From: Haematococcus lacustris
Taxonomy: Eukaryota > Chlorophyta > Chlorophyceae > Chlamydomonadales > Haematococcaceae
Length of the DNA stretch: 64,000 nt
Assembly (NCBI GenBank): GCA_030144725.1
Contig: JASKMD010000012.1
Location: 415,291-479,290 of the forward strand
Reading direction: 5' to 3'
Shown here: piece by piece, positions 33,348-44,560 of the stretch
How the letters are laid out: each line of letters begins with the position of its first letter
How positions within the stretch are numbered: position 1 is the stretch's first letter
The notes under the pieces: model-generated
What the model saw: only the letters and a program-made list of their open reading frames with translations
Told to the model about the DNA's origin: nothing
The model's database searches: none
Made by a program: the position numbers and the translations under genes

Positions 33348-36150
33348 CTAGAATGCCCGCGGCGCTCTTGTCATCACCAGGACCACTGGATCCCCGTGCT
33401 GCCCCCTCCCCCTCCCCCTCCCCCTCCCCTCCCCCTCTCCTGCCCCTGACTCTGACCGCAGTCCAGTATGGGCAAGGGACCCCGGTCCAGCCCGCGGGGC
33501 ACCCTGGCTGCTGCCTGATCTTGCAAGGCCGGGGGGGCTGGCCAAGGCCACATAGCTAGTTGAGTGGCCACCATTGTAGGGTGAGTGTAGCTGCGCTGAA
33601 GGTGCCTGGGCCAGCCGCTGCCCTCCTGAGCTGACTGTCCCGGGTGGGGGCAGCTGCTCGGACCCCCCTCCTGCCTGACTGCTTGAGCGGTGAAGGGGAG
33701 GGCAGCCTGGGAACAACGGCGGGGGTTGAGGAGGCAGGGTAGGAGCAGGCCAGCCCCCCCAAGCAGGACCCGACCCGTTGTGCTGCCACCCAGGCCCGCC
33801 ACACCCTCCTCCCCCTCCTCCTTCCCCAGCTTCATGGTGCCGGGATTCCATAGGCTGCTGCTGCTGCTGCTGGCTGTGGTTGTGGCCATGCAGACTGCCC
33901 GAATGCACATTCCCAGCAGCTGCATGCGACCAAGGGCTTGAACCAGGCTCCCTGGCTGGGGCGGCCCCCTCTTGGCCCTCCATGCCACGCCACCCTGCAG
34001 CCCCTCCCTTTGACCCCCTGCCCCCAGTATGCTGGCTATGCCCAACCTCATGGCTGGAGCCGGAGCCCTGGGACCAGCCAGAGTGGCAGCCTGGGGACAA
34101 GGTGTCCAGCTCGCCACCCTGCCGCTGGCTGGCACGACGCCAGCACTCCCCACTGCCCCCCGCTTGAACCCCCCACTCCCACTGCTGCCCGGGTGCTGCC
34201 GCGCTTGCTACGGCTGCGGCGGCTGCTGCCGTTTCCGCCCTGCACACAGCCAGTGGGGCAGCACAAAAGCAAGTGAGCAAGCAAGGTGTTGTTTGGATGA
34301 CCACAGCCATGGCAAAGCTGGTGTTGTGGGTGATGTGGGCTGGGAAAGAAGGCTGGGTTGCGCAGGGTGTGGGCAGCGGCAGTTTGTGCCAAGCGAGAAG
34401 GAGGCTGGGGCTCAGGGGTGGAGGGGCCCCTGTGTGGCACCAGGCTCACAGGAGGGGAGCAAAATGAAGCCTTGCCCTGGGTTGGCCTTCGTCCCTGATC
34501 CCGACCCCAGCCCTGACTCTGACCCCAGCCCTGACTCCTGACCCCAGCCCTGACTCTGACGTCCCCACCTGACGAGTCCGGCCTTGTGCCTCATACTGCC
34601 AGCCCTCCTCTAGTCCACCATCACCTGCCACCTGCCACGCCTGAGCCCCCTCCATGGCAGGAGCGGTGGGCCCGGCAGCAGTGGGGGCTGTGGCGGCAGC
34701 TACCCCAGGCGGGGCTGGGGCAGGGCTGGCCCGCCCTCCTGAGTGCCTCCTGAGCTTGGACTGGGAGGCTGGCCCTGCCCCTGACGTATTGGGTTGACCG
34801 GGCTCGTTGCTGCCCAGGGTGGTGTTGGGACTGGGGCCGGGCATCAGGCTGCTGCGCCTGCTGGACACCAGGCAGGGGCCAGGTCAGCCTTGCAGGCGAA
34901 TGGCAATGTGGTAAGGAGTGCAAGGTGTCAGGTTGGGGCATGGGTAGGGGATGTGGTGTGAGATGTGGTGTGAGAGAACAGCAGCAGACAAAGAGCAGGG
35001 GTGAGGCAAGGGGGATCAGACAGCAGAGTGAGGCACTACAGACTACACCAACTAGGCAGGGCCTGATGACAACGACTGAGGTCTCCCCAATTGCTGTAGT
35101 CATTGTTATTACTGTGATCTGCCTGCCACACCACGATGCAACATGTCGAGAGCAACAGTGCTGACAACGCTCTATTCTGCCGAGGTCAGTGTGCAGCAGT
35201 GCACATGCACCAACAGGGCCGTCCTTGGAATGCTGAACTTCCTGGACCCCCCACCCCATCTGCATACTGCCCTAGCTCCCCCCTGCCTGCCTTGTGCTGC
35301 CCGCCCTTCCCTAGTCCTTGTCAGTGCTTACCGCTTGCTTCCAGCCCCCTGCCCCGCTGCTAGAACCTGCTGCTCCATGGAGTCTAGCAGGGAGGGCGGC
35401 ACGTCACCAAAGGTGGCGGCCTCATGCTGCCACCACCGCACTGGCCCCCCTCCTCCGCTGGCCCATCCCCCCTCCCCCTTCCCCACCCCAAGCGCTTGCA
35501 GGGAGCTGTTGACTGGAGGTGGATGCCGCCAGGGCTTGCGCAGACATGTTCCACGCCGCTGCTCGGACTGCTGCAGCATCCAGCGCTTGTTCCTCCTCCT
35601 GCTGCTTGCTGGGGGTTGGGCCGTTTGCATGGGGGCTGAGCTGGCGGGTTGAGCCGGGCCCCCTGCCGCGGTGGGGGCGGCACAGGCTGATGCCGTCATG
35701 GGTCCACTGCTGGTTGCGGCTGAGGCTGCAGCGTCAAAGTGGCGTGCAAACCATGCGGCATGGGGGTCAGAGTAGGTCAGGCCCAGGGAGGGCAGGGGTG
35801 CGCCACTGAGGGCGGTGCGGTGCGGCAGCAAGGCGGAGCTCAGGGGTGGGGGCTGCAGGGCGCTGGGCTGGGTGGGAGGGGCGCCTGGGAATGCACCTGG
35901 TGCTTGGCCTGGCAGCATGGCCTGCAGGGCCCCCAGCAGTGTGGGTGGGGCGGTGCCAGGGAAGGCGTGAGGGGGTGGTGCTGGCAGCAGGGGCTGGGTC
36001 AGGAGGCTGGACAGAGGTAAGGACAGTGGCAGCAGGGGCAGACCCGGCCCTGGCCCTGGCCCTGGCAGGCTGCCCCCAGGCGCAGGGCCGGGTACAGGCT
36101 GGAGAGGAACCTTTGTGAACAAGCTGCTGAGTGGGTGAGGGTGGCTGCTG

Positions 36151-36182
<32 letters not shown>

Positions 36183-37564
36183 AGCACTGGACAGTACAGC
36201 CTGCAGCATGGCAGGCGTGATGCCCAGCTGGTTGAGCAGTTGCTGCTGGTGCAGCGTCAGGCCCTGGGAGTCCCCAAGGCCTGATGCACCAGCACCCGCT
36301 GCTGCCCCCGCCGCTGGCAGAGGCTGTGCAGCAGCTTGCGCCATGCCTGACGCAGCGGCTGATACTGTGTCTGCCATCCCTGCTGACGAAGGTGGTAGTG
36401 GTGGCGGTGTCAACAGCCCCCCCAAAGCCGGGCCTGGGTTGGGGAGGCCCTGGGGCCCAGGCAACATGCCTGCAGCCTGCAGGGTAGCAGCCACCACCTC
36501 CACCAGGCCACCCATAGTGCTGGGGGGCAGCCCCAGGGCGCCAGTGGCTAGGGGCCAGGCCGCTCCAGGGCCCTGAGGGAGCCGTGCTGCAGGTGCTGCA
36601 TGGCCTTGAGGGAGGTGGCGTGCTTCCCACCCAGCTGCCCCTGCTGCTCCTGGCCCCTCACATGTTGCACCTGCACCTGGCCCCACACTTGCCCCTGCCC
36701 CTGCCCCTGTGGCTCCAGCAGGGGCAGGAAAGGTGCAAAGCCCTGGGCTGTTGGGCAGGGCGCAGGAAGCAGGGCTGGAGGTGTGGGGCTGGCCCTGGGC
36801 CCCTGATAGTGGGCGAGTAGAGCTCTCACCCTGAGGCTGCTGGCCCTGCAGCTGTTGCGCCTGATGCAAGCTGCCCTGACTGGGTAGTCGCAGCCTCACA
36901 GCAGTGGGTGCTGCGGGGTCTGGCATGGAAAGGGGCGCTGGGCTACTTGGAAGCTGGGAAAGAGGGGGTTCAAACCCACCAGCACCACCTGCCATACCTG
37001 TTTGGCCAAGGCTGCTAGGCTGTCGCTGAATAGTAGTTGCATAGTCACGTGCGACAGGGGTGGGCGCATTGGGGGCATGCAGGCCAGGGTGAGCGGCATT
37101 GGTCTGGGCAGAGGCTGGCTGGCGGGGCCCTGGCAAGGAGCTAGGCTGCAGCACACTGTACAGACTGTCTGCCAGCTCTGCAGTTAATAGGCGCTGCACC
37201 TGGCTGACTTTATGGAGCTCGTGCAGCTGCTGCACAAAAACCAGCTGCTGAGATAGCATTTTTCGACGTGTTTGAACCCAGTGGTCCTCACCCAAGAGCT
37301 GTTTCAAGTGAGCTGCCTTGCAAACAGCGCCAGACTCGGCGCGCAAGGCCGCAGTAATGACCTGTTTGCTCGACGCGGCTGCTGCGTCTGAGCGATCGGC
37401 GTCTTCGGAGCTTGCATCCAAAAGGCCACCGCTGACTGCCTGCTGCTGGCAGAGCGGTTTTGGAGTGTGAGTGCTGTTTACCACTGCCGATATCGCAGAC
37501 CAGCCCGCCAGGGCCGAAGGAGGTGCTAAAGGGGGTGGATACACATACTGTTGTTGTGTCTGCT

Positions 37565-37595
<31 letters not shown>

Positions 37596-37691
37596 GTGGT
37601 GAATCTGCCGCAGATGCTGCAAATGGGCGGCATGTTGCACCAGGGTGTGCAAACTACTTTGAGCGCTGCCAAGCTCCCCGGCACCACTCAT
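33348..37691 (-). CDS. Gln/Pro-rich regulatory protein, possibly ELF3-like
   Basis: Exon 1 is 37691-35332: ATG, then 786 codons with no stop, ending CG before a GTAAGC donor (phase 2). Exon 2, 34860-34569, fits that phase and begins RRSSLMPGPSPNTTLG. Later exons within about 34239-33348 are likely but their frame is not settled: a 320-codon frame ends with TAG at 33348, while the acceptor at 34240 favours a different frame. Exon 1 has polyQ near residue 35 and again near residue 510, and proline/glycine-rich linkers. A predicted helix at about residues 145-170 reads LVFVQQLHELHKVSQVQRL. This resembles the helical 'FELHRLIKVQ' region I recall in plant ELF3 (evening complex) and algal relatives. 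A circadian or light-signalling scaffold is therefore possible, but the match is short. Intrinsically disordered elsewhere. Confidence 0.5.
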
Positions 37692-38370
37692 CGCCTGCGG
37701 CAGAGGTCAGGTCAGGGGTTCAGCAGTGAGCCCGCTACAGATATCTTAACGCGATTCCTCGCACCTCTCACGCCACTAGATAGGTCGCAGGCCGCCTACT
37801 TGTCAGGTGCACAAGTGGGTTCGCTGCACTATTAGAGCAGAAAATATCTGATATCGTGACAAAACGCTAGTCCGCCTGCACTTGCGCTCAGCTCGCACAA
37901 CACTAGGGTCAGAGGCAGCACAGCGGCAGTCTGCGCCATGCGTGGGGTTCATGCTTTCGCGAGGAAACCCATGCATGCCATAATGCTGAAAGCAGTTGAG
38001 CAGTAACAAGTAGTTGAGCATCAAGTCCCATCAACATCTAACATCCAACATCTCAACAATTAGCTCTCAATGAAGCTACAGAGTCCCATCTCAACAATTA
38101 AGCTCTCAATGAAGCTACAGAATCAGGGGGCACTCCTTGCTGCTTCCAGGGCTGGGGGGCCGCTTTGCAGTAGTTTAAACGGCAAACTAAAAGTCGTGCG
38201 AAACAGGTTATTGCGCTCAATACACGCATAAGATTAGATTTACATTACCACAAGAAGCTGATGTACTGGGCCTGGTATGAATACGGCCATGCAACTACTT
38301 GCTATGGGTTAACACCTTCTTACTGGACTGCTCAGCGCTGTGCCTTGCTGCCCCTGCCTCATGGCAGAAA
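37692..38370. promoter_or_regulatory. 5' region of the Gln/Pro-rich gene
   Basis: No coding signal. It holds a tandem duplication of about 43 bp ('catctcaacaatta' then 'gctctcaatgaagctacaga') at 38046-38125. It probably contains the promoter of the minus-strand gene; no core element can be assigned. Confidence 0.35.
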
Positions 38371-39619
38371 GCGGGGCGGGGCGGGGCGGGGCGGGGCGGG
38401 GCGGGGCGGGGCGGGGCGGGGCGGGGCGGGGCGGGGCGGGGCGGGGCGGGGCGGGGCGGGGCGGGGCGGGGCGGGGCGGGGCGGGGCGGGGCGGGGCGGG
38501 GCGGGGCGGGGCGGGGCGGGGCGGGGCGGGGCGGGGCGGGGCGGGGCGGGGCGGGGCGGGGCGGGGCGGGGCGGGGCGGGGCGGGGCGGGGCGGGGCGGG
38601 GCGGGGCGGGGCGGGGCGGGGCGGGGCGGGGCGGGGCGGGGCGGGGCGGGGCGGGGCGGGGCGGGGCGGGGCGGGGCGGGGCGGGGCGGGGCGGGGCGGG
38701 GCGGGGCGGGGCGGGGCGGGGCGGGGCGGGGCGGGGCGGGGCGGGGCGGGGCGGGGCGGGGCGGGGCGGGGCGGGGCGGGGCGGGGCGGGGCGGGGCGGG
38801 GCGGGGCGGGGCGGGGCGGGGCGGGGCGGGGCGGGGCGGGGCGGGGCGGGGCGGGGCGGGGCGGGGCGGGGCGGGGCGGGGCGGGGCGGGGCGGGGCGGG
38901 GCGGGGCGGGGCGGGGCGGGGCGGGGCGGGGCGGGGCGGGGCGGGGCGGGGCGGGGCGGGGCGGGGCGGGGCGGGGCGGGGCGGGGCGGGGCGGGGCGGG
39001 GCGGGGCGGGGCGGGGCGGGGCGGGGCGGGGCGGGGCGGGGCGGGGCGGGGCGGGGCGGGGCGGGGCGGGGCGGGGCGGGGCGGGGCGGGGCGGGGCGGG
39101 GCGGGGCGGGGCGGGGCGGGGCGGGGCGGGGCGGGGCGGGGCGGGGCGGGGCGGGGCGGGGCGGGGCGGGGCGGGGCGGGGCGGGGCGGGGCGGGGCGGG
39201 GCGGGGCGGGGCGGGGCGGGGCGGGGCGGGGCGGGGCGGGGCGGGGCGGGGCGGGGCGGGGCGGGGCGGGGCGGGGCGGGGCGGGGCGGGGCGGGGCGGG
39301 GCGGGGCGGGGCGGGGCGGGGCGGGGCGGGGCGGGGCGGGGCGGGGCGGGGCGGGGCGGGGCGGGGCGGGGCGGGGCGGGGCGGGGCGGGGCGGGGCGGG
39401 GCGGGGCGGGGCGGGGCGGGGCGGGGCGGGGCGGGGCGGGGCGGGGCGGGGCGGGGCGGGGCGGGGCGGGGCGGGGCGGGGCGGGGCGGGGCGGGGCGGG
39501 GCGGGGCGGGGCGGGGCGGGGCGGGGCGGGGCGGGGCGGGGCGGGGCGGGGCGGGGCGGGGCGGGGCGGGGCGGGGCGGGGCGGGGCGGGGCGGGGCGGG
39601 GTGGGCGGGGCGGGGCGGG
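38371..39619. repeat. (GGGGC)n pentanucleotide satellite, 1.25 kb
   Basis: Roughly 246 nearly perfect GGGGC units, with the only interruptions at the right end (GTGGGC near 39602). Every frame on both strands is open and reads the same cyclic pentapeptide (GAGRG forward, PAPPR reverse). The 440- to 498-codon ORFs here are therefore artefacts. The plus strand is strongly G-quadruplex-prone. Confidence 0.98.
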
Positions 39620-39945
39620 CGAGATTGGGAGGCACATGGTGCATGGCAGGGGTGGACAAGGCTAAGCTATCCAGTTTGATGGCTGCACATGCAAGAAGCA
39701 TTGCAAGGTGCTCGTCATGTTGAATACTATGATTCCATACACATGTCCATACATGTCCATAAACATGTTCATATGATGCTACCATACACATGTCAGTTAC
39801 CGTGCATACGAACTTAAGCTGTGCTCACTCACAGGCAACCCTACGTGATTTGTAACCAAACACAGGCTGCGAGCTCATCAGTGTAGAGGCTACTGCTAGT
39901 GGGCTTAATGCCCACTTCAGCTCAGCCATTCTGGTGTGTGTACTT
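39620..39945. other. Short intergenic stretch
   Basis: Contains several CATGTCCATA/CACATGT words at 39735-39795. No gene is seen. Confidence 0.35.
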
Positions 39946-39954
39946 GTAGCTAGA

Positions 39955-40235
39955 GCTCTCTTGGTAGCTCCAACCCACACACATCCCCTTTGTGAGGGGT
40001 TAGTATCTTGTTATGTTGGGAATGTCTTGCCATAGTTGGATACCGCTGCAAGTTGCGCCGCCACTTGCGCAACAGGGCCTTGTCACGCACGTACACCCAC
40101 TCCTGGCCTGGCTGCCCTGGCTGCCCTGGCTTGGGCATGGCTGGGCGGCCATTCCACACAGCTCAGTGGGGCGTGGGCCTGTGCCGACTGCAAAGCGGCA
40201 AATGTTCAGCGTGGCTGACACGTCCCAATCGTAGA
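39955..40235 (-). mobile_element. TnpB/Fanzor-like C-terminal fragment (RuvC-III type)
   Basis: Minus-strand reading gives YDWDVSATLNICRFAVGTGP then RPTELC. After one frame change it gives WNGRPAMPKPGQPG and EWVYVRDKALLRKWRRN. DVSATLNI fits the [RD]-D-x-[NS]-A-x-N-I pattern of the last RuvC motif in TnpB/Fanzor proteins, although the usual arginine is W here. Only the C-terminal part is present and it is frameshifted, so it is a relic. Confidence 0.5.
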
Positions 40236-40787
40236 ACCTGCAGGGGTGTGGGAGGTGCATGCAGTCAAGTCAAGTGCCATGTCATGCAAATCATGCTAAT
40301 GTTATGCACAATTGTAGGGTTGGGTCAGTTCTTACCTGATGATGTTGTTATTGCTTGTTGAGCACATCAGGCCCCGGACTTGGGAACGCTTTGCCTTGCT
40401 TTTCACTGGCCGCAGCCACCTGCATGGACACATGGGGCAATGCACATTTGTAAGGTGCCAAGGATTTATAGGCAATGGGTGCTAGATGCGCCAGTGTCTC
40501 TCGAGCTCGTCTGCATACGCAAGTCAGTGCGCCCGCATGCGCAAACTTTCATGCAAAGGCATTTCCGCATCGCACAACCAGGGTGCCCGCAAGTAGCTCC
40601 GAGAACACACCTTGTCTTAGAGGCGACGGACAGCCGGAGGCGAGCAGAAGGAGGTCTCCTTCCCCCCCACCCATCGCCCCTCGGCTCCGCAACTCTGCAC
40701 CCTCGGTGGACTGGTGGGTGTAGCATGAACACATTGACTTGGGCATAGTGCAGTTGTGTAATGTCCTTAGTCGCATGGTAGCTGCAG
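40236..40787. other. Upstream part of an unrecognised gene, exons not resolved
   Basis: Probably holds introns or upstream exons of the gene whose last exon is 40788-41065. I could not chain any exon with matching phase, so none is called. Confidence 0.3.
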
Positions 40788-41065
40788 TGCCCATATCCCT
40801 CATTGCCTATGGCCCATGCAAACACAGGGCCACGTTTGTGACGCGCTGGCTCCTCCACTTCTTCACCAAGACCCTGCCAGCCTTTTTAGTCGACAGCTGG
40901 CATGTGCTCTTCAAGCTGTCCGCACCCAGCCTGCCAGATGCCGTGAAGCGCTTGGCCTTGACCCTGGTGGTCAGCGGGGTCATGATGGTGGCCGTCACCA
41001 CCATTGACAGCACCTTCTTGTGGCTCTATGTGCTGAATGCCCGCAAGCTGGCCCCAGCAGTGTAA
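40788..41065 (+). CDS. Last exon of an unrecognised membrane protein
   Basis: A GCTGCAG acceptor is followed by an open frame of 91 codons (entered in phase 1), ending TAA at 41063-41065. It begins PISLIAYGPCKHRATFVTRW. A hydrophobic segment LALTLVVSGVMMVAVTTI is followed by DSTFLWLYVLNARKLAPAV at the C-terminus. One or two transmembrane helices are likely. Codon use is gene-like, with strong third-position C/G bias unlike the flanking repeats. I do not recognise the family. The 5' exons lie upstream (40236-40787 or further left) and are not resolved. Confidence 0.5.
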
Positions 41066-41590
41066 AGCTACAGTTTGGGCTAGCAGGTTGTCAAGCGACG
41101 TGGTATGGCAGAGTGGGGCAGGGGGCAGCAGCAGATTAAGCACAAGGCGGGCTGAAGGCAGTTTAGGAGCGGGGGTATTTTGGGTGCAGAGGCCGAAAGT
41201 CTCAGGTGTGCACCAAAGGCACTGTCAGCGCCTTGCTACCAGGGTATTACCTGGACTGGAGACATGATATGTTTATTACAAATGTATGCATGTCAGATTG
41301 CTGTAGGTAATTCCCACCGTTGAACCCGCAAAGTTGACTATATCTGTACATACTGCAAGCATACCCACAGGCAACACCTTGTTCCCATGTTGATTAGGGT
41401 AGTTGCGCTGCAGCCACCCCTCTTGGCAAGCTGCTGGCAGCGGCTACTTTACCATCTAATGAGTGACAGATTTCAACCTACCCCTCCATTTGCATCTTAG
41501 TACGCTCAGACAAACAAAACTCATTCAATAAGGAACAACACGTTTGACTGTGGGTAGTAGTAGTTGTTACACTAAGGGGGTAGGGCTCGG
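41066..41590. other. 3' flank and intergenic region
   Basis: Contains the 3' UTR of the membrane-protein gene. From 41470 it carries repeat debris ('cctacccctccatttgcatc', 'acaaaactcattcaa') that recurs at 52480-52540. No gene is seen. Confidence 0.4.
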
Positions 41591-41594
41591 GTGG

Positions 41595-41930
41595 ATACAA
41601 GCCAACCTCCAAAGGTAAAAGACTTAGGAGAGAACAGAGGAAAAGGGAAAGACAAGGGGAACTACCAAGGAGAGAAAGAACTCAGAGAAGGAAGGGGAAG
41701 GGAGCTAAAGGGAGCGTGTGAGAGACCTCGAGAAGCGGAGAAGTCAGAGAAGCGGAGGAGCAAGGGGCGCAAAAGGTTGGAGGGCTAGTAAGGACGCAAA
41801 AGCTAGGAGGGCTAGGAAGGAGAGGGGAGTGAAACACGTTAAGAGTCAGAGGGACTAGGAGGAGTAACCGGGAAAGTGACACTAAGGGATCCGTCTTGAG
41901 TAGAGATGAAGGGATGGGGATGGGGGAGGT
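41595..41930. repeat. Purine-rich (GA/AGG) low-complexity tract
   Basis: The plus strand is about 80% purine, dominated by GGAG, AGAG and AAGG words. No periodic unit and no credible coding frame. Confidence 0.7.
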
Positions 41931-41954
41931 TCCAGCCAGGAGGGTTGGGATGGG

Positions 41955-42111
41955 CTAGGGTGGGTAATCTCACTCAGCTACTCCAATCAAGTTGAAGCAT
42001 CCTCGATTGCACCCTTGATGACTACAAACCCCACACCGGTGGCACGTTCGTGGGCAAACCTCACGACCACTGGGCACCTCACCAAAACTAACAGCTTATT
42101 GATTTGTAAGG
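41955..42111 (-). mobile_element. Conserved 3' tail of the RDTN-type element
   Basis: Directly downstream of the stop codon on the minus strand. Near-identical to 52550-52700 and recognisable at 29490-29640 and 45830-45955. No coding frame. Confidence 0.65.
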
Positions 42112-44176
42112 CTAACAGCCTGTGTAAACTACTAGTGCATTGTTGCGGGCCCGGCCATCAATGCCCCACCGGTACTCTGCAGCCTGGTGCAACCTCTGCC
42201 TGACCTTGGGCAGCCGGTCATTGACCCGCTTGTAGCGCTGCTGATACTCCTTGCCAACGGGGGGGAGAGCCTCCCTGTCCTTCCAGCTGCACAGCTCCAG
42301 GGGGCGCTGCATGCTCTCCCCAATGCGCTGGAAGTTGAGGCACCCGTTGGTGTCCCGGTCCAGCCACCTGCCCCATGGGGGGGCCTGAGGTGGTGGGACT
42401 GGGCCAGGTGGGGGCAGGGGAGGGGGCTCCTGGGCAGGGGGAAGGTGTGGGGCCTGGGTTGGGGGAGGGGGTGGGGGTGGGGCCTGGGTTGGGGGAGGGG
42501 GTGGGGGGTCCTGGGCAGGTGGGTGCTGAGCTGGGGGAGGGAGAGGGGGGTTGAGCGGCACCTGATGGCACCACGCAGTACCCTGTCATCGATGACAAAG
42601 TGCCTAAACCGCACCCCCACCATGGGGAGCATGGTGAAGGGGCGCGGGCAAGTGCGAGGGCGGTGACTGTTGCCATGGGGTGCGGTATGGGGGGCTGTCT
42701 GCCAGGCCTCTAGGCTGCGGTCCACGAACAGGACGTAGCGCACCCTCATCGCTACGGGCAGCCTGCCTGCTCCCCCCTTCCCTATAGAGTCTACTCCCTC
42801 CTTCCAACTGGCCTGCAGCCCCAGTAGCCTCCTGTCCATGACTACCTCTTCCTTCCACCTAGGCTGCCGCAGCACGCTGTTGGCTGGCAAACGCCACTGG
42901 TGTTCCTGGTCTGGCTGGCTGTAGTCTAGGTGGCCTAGCACCAGCTGTGGGAACTGCTTCTTCATTGCCCGGCTAACCCCCCCCTCCACCACCCCAACCG
43001 CCTTGCACCACCAGCTGATGAAGCCCTGGGAGCCGGTAGAACTCCTTGATGCTGGTGACGATGTGGGTGGCGTTGGCGTTGAGGGAGTTACCGTCCCCTT
43101 GCACGTGCACCTCATGCAGCTCCTTGAGCATGGCCACAATCCATGCGCTGCTGGGCTGCTCCAACGCCGCCACCTCACCGGGCAGCAGCTTGATGCCGCG
43201 GTGATGGGGACCACGCATCAAGTGCTCCAGCACACTGGCATTGGTGAGCAGCTCCAGGGCATCCTTGATCTGTGCCAGCAGCTGTGGGTCCCAGCTGCCC
43301 AGCTGCACTGGGGGAGGCAGTTGGGCTGGGGCGGCTGCAGCGCGGGGGGAGCTGCGTGTGGCAAGGCGGGGGTGAGGATAGGGAGGGCAGGCTAGGTCAG
43401 GTGGGGGAGGGGGCCCTGGGGCTGGACCTGCTGCTGGGAAGTCTTGACTGGGCTGGTCTAGGAAGGACTGGAGCAACAAAATGAGGCACAGGACTGCTGC
43501 CAGGATGCACTGCTTGCTGCCCATGGTCATGCGCTTGTTGACCTCCGCCACAACTGCGTCAACTTGAGCTGTGCTGAGATCAGGCCGCTGTGTAATGTAC
43601 CTTGACAGCCTGCCCCTGCCCCTGCCCCTGGTCTTGCTGCCCACTGCCACTGGCACCTGCGGACACGGGAAAGCACAGCACAGCACGGCTGGACTTGATG
43701 CACGCAGTCGCAATGTCGCATTGTGCACACTGCGCCGCGTCGTCAGTTAGCTTCGGGGCCTTTCCTCAAGCTCTGCGGCTTACCGGCTGCGGAGGGTTCG
43801 GGGGGGAGGAGGCTTACCGGCTGCGGAGGGTTCGGGGGAGGAGGCTTACCGGCTGCGGAGGGTTCGGGGGGGAGGAGGCTTACCGGCTGCGGAGGGTTCG
43901 GGGGGGAGGAGGCTTACCGGCTGCGGAGGGTTCGGGGGGGAGGAGGCTTACCGGCTGCGGAGGGTTCGGGGTGGAGGAGGCTTACCGGCTGCGGAGGGTT
44001 CGGGGGGGAGGAGGCTTACCGGCTGCGGAGGGTTCGGGGTGGAGGAGGCTTACCGGCTGCGGAGGGTTCGGGGGGGAGGAGGCTTACCGGCTGCGGAGGG
44101 TTCGGGGGGGAGGAGGCTTACCGACTGCGGAGGGTGCGGGATAGACGGGGCGCTTGCGGTTCTTTTCCGGGGACAT
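42112..44176 (-). mobile_element. RDTN-type transposon gene (TnpB/Fanzor-like C-terminus), long copy
   Basis: Exon 1, 44176-44122, encodes MSPEKNRKRPVYPAPSAV with a GTAAGC donor. A later exon beginning after 'gtgtccgcag' near 43660 opens a frame to about 42973 with a hydrophobic segment (CILAAVLCLILLLQSF), a Pro-rich linker, and PQLLAQIKDALELLTNAS. Further blocks in another frame include MKKQFPQLVLGHLDYSQPD, VRYVLFVDRSLEAWQTA and GVRFRHFVIDDRVLRGAI. The end reads GRWLDRDTNGCLNFQRIG then PLELCSWKDREALPPVGKEY and AEYRWGIDGRARNNALVV, with a stop at 42112. RDTNGCLNF fits the RuvC-III 'RDxNxxxNI' motif. The several frames need splicing or reflect decay. Nuclear targeting and transposition-linked nuclease ancestry are inferred; activity is doubtful. 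Confidence 0.55.
43779..44130 (-). repeat. About 34-bp minisatellite carrying splice-donor and acceptor-like sites (11 copies)
   Basis: On the minus strand each unit reads CCG|GTAAGCCTCCTCCC, then about 8 C/G bases, then AACCCTCCGCAG. The GTAAGC is the same donor that ends exon 1 of the element. Copies start near 43779, 43813, 43844, 43879, 43913, 43948, 43981, 44014, 44049, 44083 and 44118. The homologous copy at 29101 has a single donor and no repeat. Confidence 0.9.
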
Positions 44177-44333
44177 CACAGGGACTGAGCAACACCATTG
44201 AAGCGGAGTGGCCGTGCTGGGGGGTGCATCAGGTCACCGTCTAACCGGACGGCCGGCAACCGCAGTGGGGCGGGAGTGATAATCAGGAGGAATTTACAAG
44301 CCAACTTTAACCAACATAGTGGCACATTGCACA

Positions 44334-44540
44334 GTGGCCTCTGTTTTGACTTTCAGGTCTGCACGGCTCATTTCCTTATCAAAACTGGCTGGGCAGGCCT
44401 GTACCTGCTGGGCCGTTGTTACCACAATCAATGGCATAACAGTGGCTATGCGGGCGCCAGTGAAATACCACCTAAGCTGGTGTGTGGTAGCAGATGTGGT
44501 AGCAGATGTGGGGAGCCCGCATGCCATGGCTCCCAGACAA
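44334..44540. repeat. Dispersed repeat family 4, copy 1
   Basis: Shares with 53770-53975 the blocks 'gcctctgttttgactttcag', 'ggctgggcaggcctgtacct', 'gttaccacaatcaatggcat' and 'gcgggcgccagtgaaatacc'. Probably a transposon piece downstream of the PAN-cyclophilin gene. Confidence 0.75.
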
Positions 44541-44560
44541 GGAGCAAGTCAGGCTGTGTG

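Noticed and set aside
38261..39791. Open frames of 440-498 codons rich in GAGRG or PAPPR
   Set aside because: They are a by-product of the GGGGC pentanucleotide, which has no stop codon in any frame on either strand. All frames read the same cyclic pentapeptide.
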